Assembly (NCBI RefSeq): GCF_002288925.2
Contig: NW_022098004.1
Span: 12,289,347 to 12,353,346, forward strand
DNA from: Delphinapterus leucas
Taxonomy: Eukaryota > Chordata > Mammalia > Artiodactyla > Monodontidae
Direction of reading: 5' to 3'
Length of the DNA stretch: 64,000 bases
Shown here: one piece after another, positions 54,285-64,000 of the stretch
Numbering within the stretch: the first letter of the stretch is position 1
Layout: each line of letters opens with the position of its first letter
Position numbers and translations under genes: made by a program
Notes under the pieces: model-generated
Seen by the model: the letters and a program-made list of their open reading frames with translations, nothing else
The model's database searches: none
What the model was told of the DNA's origin: nothing

Positions 54285-54735
54285 ATTATTTTGAGCATCT
54301 TGTGTTTATAATAGAGAGAAGAAAATACTGTCGTGAATGTTCCTGTTGCTGGCTCCTTCTTTGCAAGTAGGTAGAGTATAATCATGTGCTTTTGACTTGG
54401 GCAGTTCTGCCATGAAAATGCAGTTTTCCGCTTGAGTTGTAGCCACTCCATGCCACAGGGACTGGCGCGTGCCCACAGGCAAAGCAATATAACTGGGCTC
54501 TCTCAGCCGCCTCCCTTCTTCTGGCATTTGACTCCACTCCAATGTCTGGCTGGTTTTTGTTGCTCTTTAGTGCCTTTAAATACTTGTTTTTCATGTTTTG
54601 TCCAGAGTTTATCATTGTTACCTGACTGTGGGAGGGTTAGTCCAAAAAAGACACTCCACTATTACTGTGTTATTTCATTTAAAAATAGCTTCTCTCTTTA
54701 CTCTCCTACCACAGGTATGTGTTTAACCTTGCCAT
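54285..54735. other. Intron sequence
   Basis: Overlapping open frames on both strands at 54306-54615 and a 162-codon frame running into the next SINE have no supporting motif; nothing else seen. Confidence 0.4.
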
Positions 54736-54753
54736 TCAGCTTCATCTATGACA

Positions 54754-54893
54754 GGGACTTGCCAGGCGGTCCAGTGGTTAAGGCTCCATGCTTCCAATGC
54801 AGGGGGTGCGGGTTCGATCCCTGGTTGGAGAACTTAGATCCCACCTGCCACATGGTATGGCCAAAAAAAACAAAAACAAAAGCAAAAAAAAAA
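54754..54893 (+). repeat. S-form CHR-type SINE
   Basis: GGGACTTGCCAGGCGGTCCAG head. CTTCATCTATGACA before and CTTCAGCTATGACA after, one mismatch. Confidence 0.92.
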
Positions 54894-55144
54894 ACTTCAG
54901 CTATGACATATACATTATAATTACTTTCTGAAAATTCTTTATGGGCTTTGAGTAGTACTACATACTAATACATTAAATGTTTAAGGTGCTATAGAAAAAC
55001 AACTAGCCAGTCACCATGGTGAAATTTGTGTTGTGTTGATGGCCAAATAACCCACAGCACATTGTAGCCACAAGTAAGTAACTTGGTTTCCATCTCATCG
55101 CCAATATACTCAAAACACACTGTAAAACATTTACCAAAATGATA

Positions 55145-55512
55145 AAAAAAAAAAAAAAAGATGGTATTGATGAACCTAGTGGCAGGGCAGGAATAAAGAC
55201 GTAGACAGAGAATGGACTTGAGGACATGGGTGGTGGGGAAGGGGAAGCTGGGGCAAAGGGAGAGTGGCATGGACATATATACACTACGAAATGTAAAATA
55301 GCTAGTGGGAAGCAGCTGCATAGCACAGGGAGATCAGCTCGGTGCTTTGTGATCACCTAGAGGGGTGGGATAGGGAGGGTGGGAGGGAGACTCAAGAGGG
55401 AGGAGATATGGGGATATATATATATGTATAGCTGATTCACTTTGTAATAAAGCAGAAACTAACACACCATTGTAAAGCAATTATACTCCAATAAAGATGT
55501 ATTTAAGAAAAA
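55145..55512 (+). repeat. L1 3' end in sense orientation
   Basis: GGCATGGACATATATACACTACG, GGGAGGGTGGGAGGGAG and CAATTATACTCCAATAAAGATG then A-rich: the L1 3'UTR on the + strand, 5'-truncated to about 360 bp. Confidence 0.9.
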
Positions 55513-55582
55513 TGATGCAGTAGATGACCAGGGTTTAGTAGCGTTAAAAGTGAACAATTGACGTACATTTATAAATGCCTAG

Positions 55583-55845
55583 ATTAGTGGTTCTCAAACT
55601 ATTTGGTCTTAGGACTTCTTTACATTCCTAAAAGTTACTGAGAACCCAAAGAGCTTTTGATATCTGTTACTGTATTAGAAATTAAAACTAAGAAATTTAA
55701 AACATTTATTTTCAAGTAGTAATAAACTCATTACATGTTAGTAAAACTAACATTTTTATGGAAAATAAGTATATTTTCCAAAACAAAAAAAAAGAATTCA
55801 GAAGAATGGCCTTGTTTCACATTTAGTTTAGTATTATCTCTAGAA
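55583..55845 (+). repeat. Old hAT-type DNA transposon remnant
   Basis: TTAGTGGTTCTCAAACTATTTGGTCTTAGGAC start, AACCCAAAGAGCTTTTGATATCTG, TATTAGAAATTAAAACTAAGAAATTT. A second truncated copy is at 63636-63710. Confidence 0.65.
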
Positions 55846-55849
55846 AGAT

Positions 55850-56215
55850 ACTTAGGCAACTAATAACAGTATTTGTCTCAGGGGAGACAGGATTTGGTAA
55901 CTGGAAGACAGGAGAGAGAAGGGAGACATATTTTCAAATACTTTTTGAATGTTGTGCCTTGTACATTGATTACCATTTTTTAAAAAGTAAATTATTAAAT
56001 AAAGCCCTTATCTTCTGGCAGAAAGGTACTTAAAATAATAGATTTTTAAAAATTATTTTAGGTACATTTATTTTGAGGGGAGAAGAGCCTCAGGAGACAC
56101 TTCTTCAATCTAAATTCGGTTCCCACTGTCTTTATCTCTCATAGCCCCTTTTCTAACGAAAGAATCTTACAAAACATTCTTTTCTTTTGTAGCACTTACC
56201 TGAATTTGTAATTAC
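55850..56215. other. Intron sequence
   Basis: Nothing recognised. Confidence 0.4.
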
Positions 56216-56244
56216 ATGGATTTTCTTGTATATTTTATTTTTTC

Positions 56245-56375
56245 AGCTCTCTGCTCCCTCACTAGACTGTTAGCTCCCTGAGGGCATGAATCAAATCTGT
56301 TCACTATTCTCAATCTAGTACTTGGTTTATAATGGTTTGTCAGTATATATTTATAAAATGAATGAATGAGGATCT
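56245..56375 (+). repeat. L2 3' end
   Basis: CTCACTAGACTGTTAGCTCCCTGAGGGCATG and ATATATTTATAAAATGAATGAATGAGG. Confidence 0.7.
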
Positions 56376-56379
56376 GTGG

Positions 56380-58535
56380 GCAACTCACATCAGTTTCCCA
56401 TTTGTCAATGCTGAGCAGTTCTGGACAGTTGCCAGAATATAGATATCCTGCCCAAATACCATTTTTGTGTGGGTAAAAAGCTTCCTGCATTTGTTCAGGC
56501 TCCCCATAGATTGTATACTAGATGAGCAGTAAGTATTTAGTAAGCATTTTAAAGGTGAGTGTCACAAGAGGGGGCCACAAAAAGGTTTTGTGCTCAGACT
56601 TTCATACGTGAAACCATTTTGCTATTTTAAAGATTTTCTTCTCCATCTCATTCTTTGATTTGTTATGTTTTTCTCTAAATAAAATAAACATTAAAAAAAA
56701 GACCAAATCTGACTCTAATGCTGGAATAAAGAGCATTACACCAAACATTTCTGCATGCCTAGATGAAGTTGGCCAAACGTTTCATCTGTTTCCTTGTGGT
56801 GGTTCTTATAGTATTCTTAGCTCATTCACCGCTGGGTTGTCAGAGGCAAGCAGCTGGATTTCAAAGCCAGCAGTTTGTTCATACAGCTACAAGACCCTCC
56901 ATTGCCGCAAGATCTCCCACTGCCATAGTAATAAGAGCTAGTGCTCTTGCTGTAGCCATTGAGGTCCACTCCTGCCCTTGCCTCAGGTTCCATGTAGTTT
57001 CATTATTTATAAAAAGGATTATCGCCTCTTCTGTGCAAAACAGTGGAGCAGAAGGTTTATAATCATTACTAGGAAGATGCACAGTGAAGGGTAGTTTCAT
57101 AGTAAAGTAATTTGTTTCCCTTTTATAAACAGATCTTTAGCTTAGGTTTGCTTAATAAGTATAGGAATGAAGAGCAGAGTGTACTCTTCTGGAAGGTACC
57201 TCAGCTCATAGCTTGTTTTATAGATTGTGCCAAACTTTATTTTTGAGCTATGGTGAACATATTTTCCAAACCAAAAATCAGCATACCTGCTCCGCCATTT
57301 TTTTTTAATTGTAGATTTACTTACCAGAAGAGTTGTACAGTGGTATAAAAAATAAGTCAACAACATGGATGAACCTGAAAGGCATTATGCTACGTGAAAT
57401 AAGCTTCATGGGTTTTTGTTTTCTTTTTTTTCCTAAATGAACACCTTTGCCCCACCCTCCAAAGAAAAGTCAAATGTAGTTATACTTTAAGGAGTAAAGT
57501 AAAAGTTGGGATGGGATTGTTCAGGAAAATCCAGGACATAGGGATGCCTTTCCTAGAAGGAAGACGGGAGGTTGACTCTTCAAAAGAGTGGAAAGCTGTA
57601 TTTTAATTTCCACTTTACTGATCTTTCAGCACAATGTTGGCATCAACACTCCTAGAGCTGTAGCCTGGCCCCACCTCTCTACCCAAAGTAGGATGCTACA
57701 CCACAGACTAAGCAAAAACCATTGGTCCATATAGAGACTTCCTTTTGGTTATGAAGATCATTTTTGCATTGAAGCCTGTACGGCAGAGAAGTAAAAATAG
57801 AGTATAGTAGTGACCCAGGCCTGTCCCACAACTGTCATCACCTAATTTGTAGAGATCATACACTCTAGGAAATAGCAGGCGTTTGATGGCGGCAAAAGCA
57901 CCTCTGGGAAAGAATAACTTCGTTGAATACTTGGGTTTTTCTGAGTTTCTTCATCTAATACAAATAACTTCCTGTAGGTATGGGAATTATTGGTCAAGAC
58001 AGGCTCTTTTGCTTGTTTTTCTAGGCCTTGCTTCCAGTCCATGCCATAGTTGCACATTGCAGAATAGGAGAAGGAAGAGGGCAACGAAGTAACAAAAGTT
58101 CTGAAAACAAATACAAGGAAACTAGGGGAACCAAAGAGGAAACAGACATGAGAAATTCAGAAAGAACCCAGACTAGTAGAGAACATGCCCATGTGTTATT
58201 TTCCATGGTATATTTATGGAGGCTACAGGTGCCTTGGGAGTTCTATTGTGTATTGTAAATGTTTCATTCTCTGAGCTTTTCTAATCGTTATCCCTTTCTA
58301 AGTCTTTGTAATATCTGACCTAACATTCTGTTTGAGATGGGATTTTTAGTTCCTGCTGGACCTCTTCTTGTCCCAAAGTAGCAAAGTCTAACACTGATAG
58401 CAGTATCACTCTGGGAGCATTTATGGGGACCTGAATCTATGACTTAAACCCAGAATTTCACCTGTGAAAGTTCTCATTACTGGGTAGTGGCTGGGTATTT
58501 TCATTGTGCAGAGGGCCATGTTTTTATGATGAGGT
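56380..58535. other. Unique-looking intron sequence
   Basis: Longest stretch with no recognised repeat. Holds a 99-codon frame (56763-57062) with a hydrophobic N-terminus, discussed as a finding; other small frames have no support. Confidence 0.4.
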
Positions 58536-58544
58536 CATAAGCCC

Positions 58545-58655
58545 CAGGACAGCGGGAACCCAGTCTGTTTGGTTGACTCACCTCTGTATCAGCAGCACCC
58601 AGAAGAATTTATGTTAGAAATAGGCACTCAATAAATATTTGTTGAATTAATGAAT
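58545..58655 (+). repeat. L2 3' end
   Basis: CACCTCTGTATCAGCAGCACCC and GGCACTCAATAAATATTTGTTGAATTAATGAATG. Confidence 0.8.
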
Positions 58656-58804
58656 GATTTTAGGAAGGAGATTAGGGAATGGGTGGTAGGATATTTGAAA
58701 GGACAGCCAAAAATGAATCTTAACACTAAAGAATTTGGATTAATATTACTGGAAACCATGAGGGCAATCAACTGCTATTTCTTACTTTTTAATAAAGAAG
58801 TTTT

Positions 58805-59142
58805 AGGACCTCCCTGGTGGCGCAGTGGTTAAGAATCCGCCTACCAATGCAGGGGACACAGGTTCGAGCCCTGGTCCGGGAAGATCCCACGTGCTGCAGA
58901 ACAGCTAAGCCTGTGTGCCACAACTACTGATCCTGTGCTCTAGAGCCCGTGAGCCACAACTACTGAAGCCCGCACGCCTAGAGCCTGTGCTCTGCAACAA
59001 GAGAAGCCACCGCATTGAGAAGCCTGTGTACCGCAAGGAAGAGTAGCCCCCGCTCGACGCAACTAGAGAAAGCCCGTGCACAGCAACGAAGACCCAACAC
59101 AGCCAAAAATAAATAAATAAATTTATTATTTTTTTAAAAAAA
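58805..59142 (+). repeat. L-form CHR-type SINE
   Basis: GGACCTCCCTGGTGGCGCAG to CCCAACACAGCC(AAAAAT)n, full length. Confidence 0.94.
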
Positions 59143-59373
59143 AGACTGCCATCCCTAGATCCTCTTAAAAAAAAAAAAAAGTCTTATATGTGACATTTTA
59201 ACTATTTTACCTGTAATATTTCTGTGGTTTCATAGTAAATTATTTAATTTCTCTATTGACAATGTTGTTTAAATATTAAACGTTAACTAAAATTTAATGT
59301 GGCTTGTTCTTTTAAACACTTTAAACAACCTAACATAAAATATATTATAAATGTGATTATTATAAAACTTACT

Positions 59374-59640
59374 GGGACTTCCCTGGTGATCCAGTGGTAA
59401 AGAATCTGCCTTCCAATGCAGGGGACGTGAGTTTGATCCCTGTTTGGGGAACTAAGATTCCTCTTGCTGCTGGGCAACTAAGCCCTCATGCCACAACTAC
59501 TGAGCTCGACCACCTCAACTAGAGAGCCTGCGTGCCGCAAACTACAGAGCCCATGCGCCCTGGAGCCCACACGCCACAAATAGAGAGAAGCCCGCGTGCT
59601 GCAGCTAAGACCCAACACAGCCAAATAAATAAATAAAAAC
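59374..59640 (+). repeat. CHR-type SINE, older long variant
   Basis: GGGACTTCCCTGGTGATCCAGTGG, GTTTGATCCCTG, TGGGCAACTAAGCCC, AGACCCAACACAGCCAAATAAAT. Differs from the L-form in its middle. Confidence 0.9.
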
Positions 59641-59649
59641 ACCGAGATT

Positions 59650-60235
59650 TTAAAAAAACAACAACAACTTGTAACTATCTGGTTTGGAGTAAACTGCTGG
59701 CTAATTTCCAGTTATCTTGATTTTTTGCACTTAATAGAAAACTAAGAAAGGGGGATTTTGATCAGCCACAGAGAAGTTATTGTCAGTATCTGCTATTTTT
59801 GTCTTTACCTTACACCCCCTATGGGTGTTACTGAGAAGAAGGAAAGGGGTTGCTACTATTCCTTTCCGTGTACAGAAACCCATTTTAGACCCTCTGGACG
59901 TTCCTTTTGTAATGCTAAATTATTTTTACAAAATTAGTTTGATTTGTGCAGTGTCGCAGTCTGGCTAACAACATAGTCTTTAAGCTGACTGTTTAATCCT
60001 TTCAGCACAACTCTGACAGACTTAAAAATATCCTTGCTTTCTGTCAATGCTAGAAAGTACCAGAACAGTATTGACTGTTTTCTTGCCCCAGGACATGGAG
60101 TCATCTCCCATTCGGTCCTGGTTCTTTTTAGTGGAGAGTAATAGTAGAGATCAAAACTTGGGCTTATGAATGGTGGTGACCAGCAAAAGTACTGCTGTTG
60201 CTGTTACACTAATTTTAGTGACAGAGCTTTGTTTT
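59650..60235. other. Intron sequence
   Basis: Nothing recognised. Confidence 0.4.
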
Positions 60236-60239
60236 CCTA

Positions 60240-61060
60240 TTCATTGTAAGATATTGCCTGCATACAAAAAACATACATAATGTATACCTAAGAAATACAA
60301 ACAAAACAAACATCCATACACTCATTACCCAGCTTAAGAAAGGAAGCATTATTATTATTTTTTTTTTTTTTTGCAGTACGCGGGCCTCTCACTGTTGTGG
60401 CCTCTCCTGTTGCGGAGCACAGGCTCCGGACGCGCAGGCACAGCGGCCATGGCTCACGGGCCCAGCTGCTCTGCGGCACGTGGGATCTTCCTGAACCGGG
60501 ACACGAACCCGTGTCGCCTGCATTGGCAGGCGGACTCTCAACCACTGCGCCACCAGGGAAGCCCACAAAGCATTATTAAACTTTAGAAATTCCCTGTGTA
60601 TCCTTCTGTTTTGCATCCCCTTTCAACCCCAAAGAGGTAACTACCATCTTAACTTTTATTTTTATCATTCTCTTACTTTTCTTTAGTTTTTTTTTGTTAC
60701 CATGTATGTACCCTGAAACATTTATTATTTCGTTTTGCTCATTTTTGAACTTGAAATATGTTGTCTTACAGTATGTATTCTTCTTTGACTGATTTTTTTT
60801 CAGTCAACCTTACTTTGAGATCCACATTGATGTGGTAGCGTTAGTTCAGTCATATTCACTGCTTTATTATATTCCATAGTATGCCACAATTTTTGCATTT
60901 TCCTCTATTGTTTCCCATTTTTTGCTCTTGGAAAAATATTGCTGTGAACATTCCCGTACACGTTTCCTTATGCACGTGTGTAGGTGTTTCTCCAGGTCAT
61001 TGTTTTGGGACATGTTTTTAACCATGACCCCATAGTAAGAAATATAATAAGGCAAAATGC
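60240..61060 (-). repeat. Old L1 remnant interrupted by a SINE
   Basis: CATACACTCATTACCCAGCTTAAG, AGTATGTATTCTTCTTTGACTG, TTATATTCCATAGTATGCCAC, AAAAATATTGCTGTGAACATTCC. Confidence 0.65.
60356..60561 (-). repeat. M-form CHR-type SINE
   Basis: TSD AAGCATTATTA before the poly-T (about 60345) and after (about 60568). Confidence 0.95.
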
Positions 61061-61069
61061 ACTATTTAT

Positions 61070-61195
61070 GTGTAATGAGGTAAAAATATAGCATTTTATT
61101 CCATTCACTTTCATTAAAATAAAATACTGGTTGTGACCCACTAAACTGATTCATGATCCATTGGGTTAAAACCAGCAGTTTGAGAACTGCCCTAA
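61070..61195 (+). repeat. hAT-type MITE, 3' portion
   Basis: GTTGTGACCCACTAAACTGATTCATGATCC and CCAGCAGTTTGAGAACTG; same family as 21190-21470. Confidence 0.6.
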
Positions 61196-61199
61196 GAGT

Positions 61200-61480
61200 G
61201 AATTTGCTGGGTCTAGAATATGTTTAAATGTTAACCTAAGAAGATTATGTCTTTGTTTTTCTAAGTGGTTGAACCCATCTAGCAGCAAGTGAGAGTTCCT
61301 ATTGCTCCAATCCTTGGCATTGGCAAACTTCGGAATTGCCAGTTTCATGAGTGTGAAATGGTATGTCCTGTAGCTTTAAATTGCATTTCCCCATTACTGA
61401 TTGAATTAATCTAGTGGGGAGACAATTTTGTTTACTATTAGAGTGCACTTTGATGTTCATCTAAATATAAAGTACGTCTT
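61200..61480 (-). repeat. Probable continuation of the old L1
   Basis: GAATTTGCTGGGTCTAGAATATG and GAGTGTGAAATGGTATGTCC carry on the L1 reading after the hAT piece. Confidence 0.5.
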
Positions 61481-61484
61481 CACT

Positions 61485-61680
61485 GTTCTTGGATCTTGAG
61501 GCTTTTGAAAATCTGATGAAAGTTAAGGACCTACCTCCTAGAAAAATTACACATATACAATTATCTGTAAATTTGACATACAATACCAGAGAGTTCTTGA
61601 CCATTTTAGGACCTTTAGAGGAAGAGATAGCTGGTAAAAAGTTCCCAGGGACTCCCAGCAACACAGATGGCTGATTTCTC
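61485..61680. repeat. Ancient mammalian repeat, unnamed
   Basis: TTTTGAAAATCTGATGAAAGTTAAGGACC..CCTAGAAAAATTACACATATAC matches a common old mammalian repeat I cannot name. It explains the 61-codon open frame there. Confidence 0.5.
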
Positions 61681-61689
61681 TGTTCCATC

Positions 61690-63050
61690 TGAGTCATTTA
61701 CTGTGCTGGGTTGAGGCTTCCCTCCTCCACACCAACACCCCTACCTCCATCCTGAGGCTTTCTGGAGAAGTGTGATATGGCCTGCAGCTTTGCCTTGATG
61801 GCAGAATTCGTTGTTGTCCACCATGGGGTACCAGCATGCGTAACACTGTGTGTATAGACAGTGTGTGCTAAAGATGAGTAACAGAGCAGAGGCTATAAAT
61901 TCAACACAACCCGAAAAATTGAAGCTGAAAGCAACTAATAAAAGACTCTAAGAATATACAGAAGAGAGTGGGCGGGATACATGTTTTTTCTCTGTGAGAT
62001 GATAGATTGAACCAATTTTATTTAAATCTTAATAGGATAGTCCAGTAGCCTTGAGGCTTTGGTGACGCCTTGGTAACTGGTAAGAGTTTCATGGACCCCA
62101 CTTATAGTTAAAATTATTTGTATTATGACACAGTAAATAAGTGGATATAATTCTACATGTATAAATTGATCTTCAGAGAAAAATGGTTTTACTTTCCTTA
62201 TCTTCCAGTACCATAGATATTTTTCTGCTTGATTTTACCTAGGGCTTTTCTTACTCATCTAATGCAGGATTTAGAATTTATCCCACTACTTTGGCTCCAA
62301 GGAACTTTATTCACTCACTACCCAGCCACGTGCCTCAACACCCAGTCAGTGGTTAAGACTAATTAGATGCATTATGCTCTTCAGAGACACCGCCAGCTCT
62401 TCCCTGACTTCCACTCCAAAGTCCCCAAGTCTATGAAATAAAGCTGTCTTGTAGTATAAGGGACCTCCTTCCAGAAGACATTTTTTATTTGATTGGATAA
62501 GAGGTATGTGTGGGTAAGTCACGAAATGGCTATTCCAAGCTCTATTGGGAGACCAGCATCTGAAATGGTAGAAAGTACACAAGATTCAGCCAAGTAGAAA
62601 ACTAGTTCTCTCTCTGGCAGATCGTTTTCAGCTTTCTTTGGAGTGTATCCGTTAGCAATGCAAACGTGGGGTTTGATAGCACAATAAACAAAACATTGAA
62701 AACTTTAGATGGTACTTATGAAATTGACTCTAGTCAAGTAGACAGTGAAGCACATCCCTATTAGGCCAGAGGTAGTTATCCCTTTATTCTGAATTCAAAA
62801 CCAGTTACTTTTAATGGTCCTGAATATGTCTCCAAATTTGCTTAGGACTGTTATCCCCGGAGAAAAGATAGGAGAATCTGATAGAAGGCAAGCCACTTGC
62901 CTTAGTACTAGGTGGAGGTGGTAATGGTCAGGGAAACTGCTAACAGGCTGCAAAGGCATGGAGTCTCAGGAAAGACTGGCTTCGTGGTTTGGCAAATCCA
63001 AGGCATGAGATTTGGTGGTTTTGTTGTTTTGTCTTACTTTTTTGCTCTTT
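61690..63050. other. Unique-looking intron sequence
   Basis: No repeat or coding signal recognised. Confidence 0.4.
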
Positions 63051-63063
63051 AAGAGTCTTTGGG

Positions 63064-63437
63064 CGGGAGCGGGGGGTGGGGGTTACTTCCCTGGTGGCGC
63101 AGTAGTTAAGAATCCATCTGCCAGTGCAGGGGACACGGGTTCGAGCCCTGGTCTGGGAAGATCCCACATGCTGCGGAGCAACTAAGCCCGGGTGCCACAA
63201 CTACTGAGCCTGTGCTCTAGAGCCCGCAAGCCACAGTTACGGAGCCCGAGTGCCACAAGTATTGAAGCCCACGCGCGTAGAGCCTGTGCTCCACAACAAA
63301 GAGAAGCCACCAGAATGAGAAGACCATGCACCACAATGAAGAGCAGCCCCTGCTCGCAGCAACTAGAGAAAGCCCATGCGCAGCAATGAAGACCCAACTC
63401 AGCCAAAAATAAAAATAAAGAAATAAAATTTTTAAAA
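63064..63437 (+). repeat. L-form CHR-type SINE with extra G-rich 5' end
   Basis: TSD AAGAGTCTTTGGG at 63051-63063 and 63438-63450. The SINE head (TTACTTCCCTGGTGGCGCAG) begins only at about 63083, leaving 19 G-rich bases between TSD and SINE. Confidence 0.93.
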
Positions 63438-63635
63438 AAGAGTCTTTGGGGGTAAAAATTAAATGCACGGACTAACTAAAACTTCAACGCTTGATTCACT
63501 ACACAGCATATCAGCCTCTGCAGAGCTTTGCTATTTTGGAGCCAGTGGTGTGAATGATTCCCTGTTAATAAGAATCTGGTTTTGGGTTTTTTTCCCTATT
63601 GGAGAAAAGGAGCTTGTATGCACGTTACCCTACCT

Positions 63636-63710
63636 CAGCAGTTCTCAAGCTTTATGTTCTCAGGACCTCTTAGCACTCTTCAAAATTATTGAGTGCTAGT
63701 GGGGGGCGGG
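63636..63710 (+). repeat. hAT-type remnant, truncated
   Basis: CAGCAGTTCTCAAGCTTTATGTTCTCAGGACCTC and TTCAAAATTATTGAG; same family as 55583-55845, cut by the following L1. Confidence 0.6.
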
Positions 63711-63711
63711 G

Positions 63712-63942
63712 GATGAATTGGGAGATTGGAATTGACATATAAACACTGATGATACTATGTGTAAAATAGATAATTAATGAGAACCTACTGTATAACATAG
63801 GGAACTCTACTCAATGCTGTGTGATGACCTAAATGGGAAGGAAATCCAAAAAAGAGGGGATATATGTATACATATAGCTGATTCATTTTGCTGTGCAGTA
63901 GAAACTAACACAGCATTGTAAAGCAAAAAAAAAAAAATTTAC
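63712..63942 (+). repeat. L1 3' end in sense orientation
   Basis: GAATTGACATATAAACACTGATG, ATAACATAGGGAACTCTACTC, CATTTTGCTGTGCAGTAGAAACTAAC, CATTGTAAAGC then poly-A: an older L1 3'UTR type. The last 58 bases of the window hold nothing recognised. Confidence 0.88.
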
Positions 63943-64000
63943 TGAGTTGGTTATAACTGTCATTTGTAGTATAAAAGGTTAAAACTGAGAACAATTTTAA

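Larger units (their letters stand above)
19003..64000 (+). other. CFDP1: CFDP1 intron, at least 45 kb, phase 2
   Basis: I searched by eye for the next exons (LKRSSGMSSLLGKIG, EKSKLDWESFKEEEG, RDLRLSKMKP) and found none. A very long intron at this point is expected, since the CFDP1 gene is large in other mammals. All features listed below are intronic. Confidence 0.85.

Noticed and set aside
54432..54920. 162-codon frame, the longest non-L1 frame after 19 kb on the + strand
   Set aside because: Its last third is an S-form SINE and the rest has no recognisable domain; chance read-through.
58028..58258. 76-codon frame rich in Lys, Glu, Arg and Thr
   Set aside because: No similarity to CFDP1 downstream exons, no splice sites that fit phase 2; treated as chance.
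61489..61674. 61-codon frame (MDLEAFENLMKVKDLPP...)
   Set aside because: Explained by a common ancient mammalian repeat.
19003..64000. Search for the next CFDP1 exon and for genes neighbouring CFDP1
   Set aside because: No stretch matched the remaining CFDP1 peptide, and no other gene was recognised.
1..64000. tRNA genes
   Set aside because: A-box and B-box motifs are frequent but all belong to tRNA-derived SINEs; no cloverleaf with a proper acceptor stem was seen outside them.

Overview
This is a piece of a mammalian nuclear genome, almost certainly from a cetacean. About fifty copies of the tRNA-derived CHR-type SINE family (head GGGCTTCCCTGGTGGCGCAG with RNA polymerase III A-box and B-box motifs) sit on both strands. 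The abundant 200-bp form (GCCATGGCCGCTGAGCCTG core) is the kind I associate with whales, especially toothed whales. I see no BovB/RTE or Bov-tA sequence, which argues against a ruminant. The species cannot be fixed by eye.

The only host gene I can support is CFDP1 (craniofacial development protein 1, also called BCNT), the metazoan Swc5-like subunit of the SRCAP H2A.Z-exchange complex. It runs on the + strand. Three consecutive internal coding exons lie at 1471-1690, 2008-2135 and 18883-19002, with canonical AG/GT splice sites and compatible phases. They are separated by introns of 317 bp and about 16.7 kb. Everything after 19002 reads as one intron of at least 45 kb. The first exons and the exons for the C-terminal BCNT-C domain are not in the window.

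The rest is intron filled with mobile-element layers. (1) SINEs occur in three shapes, called here L-form (about 300-340 bp with an (AAAT)n tail), M-form (about 200 bp, poly-A tail) and S-form (about 120 bp); many have clear target-site duplications (TSDs). (2) Two sizeable younger L1 copies lie antisense to CFDP1: 8795-11820 (ORF1, an open endonuclease domain, then an early stop at an internal AATAAA) and 32030-35123 (reverse transcriptase to 3' end). (3) A much-nested ancient L1 occupies about 41.36-47.78 kb. (4) There are older L1, MIR, L2, MaLR/MLT1 and hAT-type DNA-transposon remnants.

The best discoveries are fossils. A BED-finger hAT transposase reads colinearly on the - strand at about 6.88-7.75 kb. 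A retrocopied transcript ending in a retroviral LTR is bounded by a 13-bp TSD at 18.05-18.29 kb. One L1 was apparently copied from a prematurely polyadenylated transcript; another insertion kept only about 20 bases of L1. A SINE carries a 3' transduction. A 134-bp inverted repeat spans 4479-5908, and there is a perfect 101-bp tandem duplication at 43961. A 32-base N gap (36249-36280) interrupts one SINE. I found no tRNA, rRNA, CRISPR array, promoter or second protein-coding gene.
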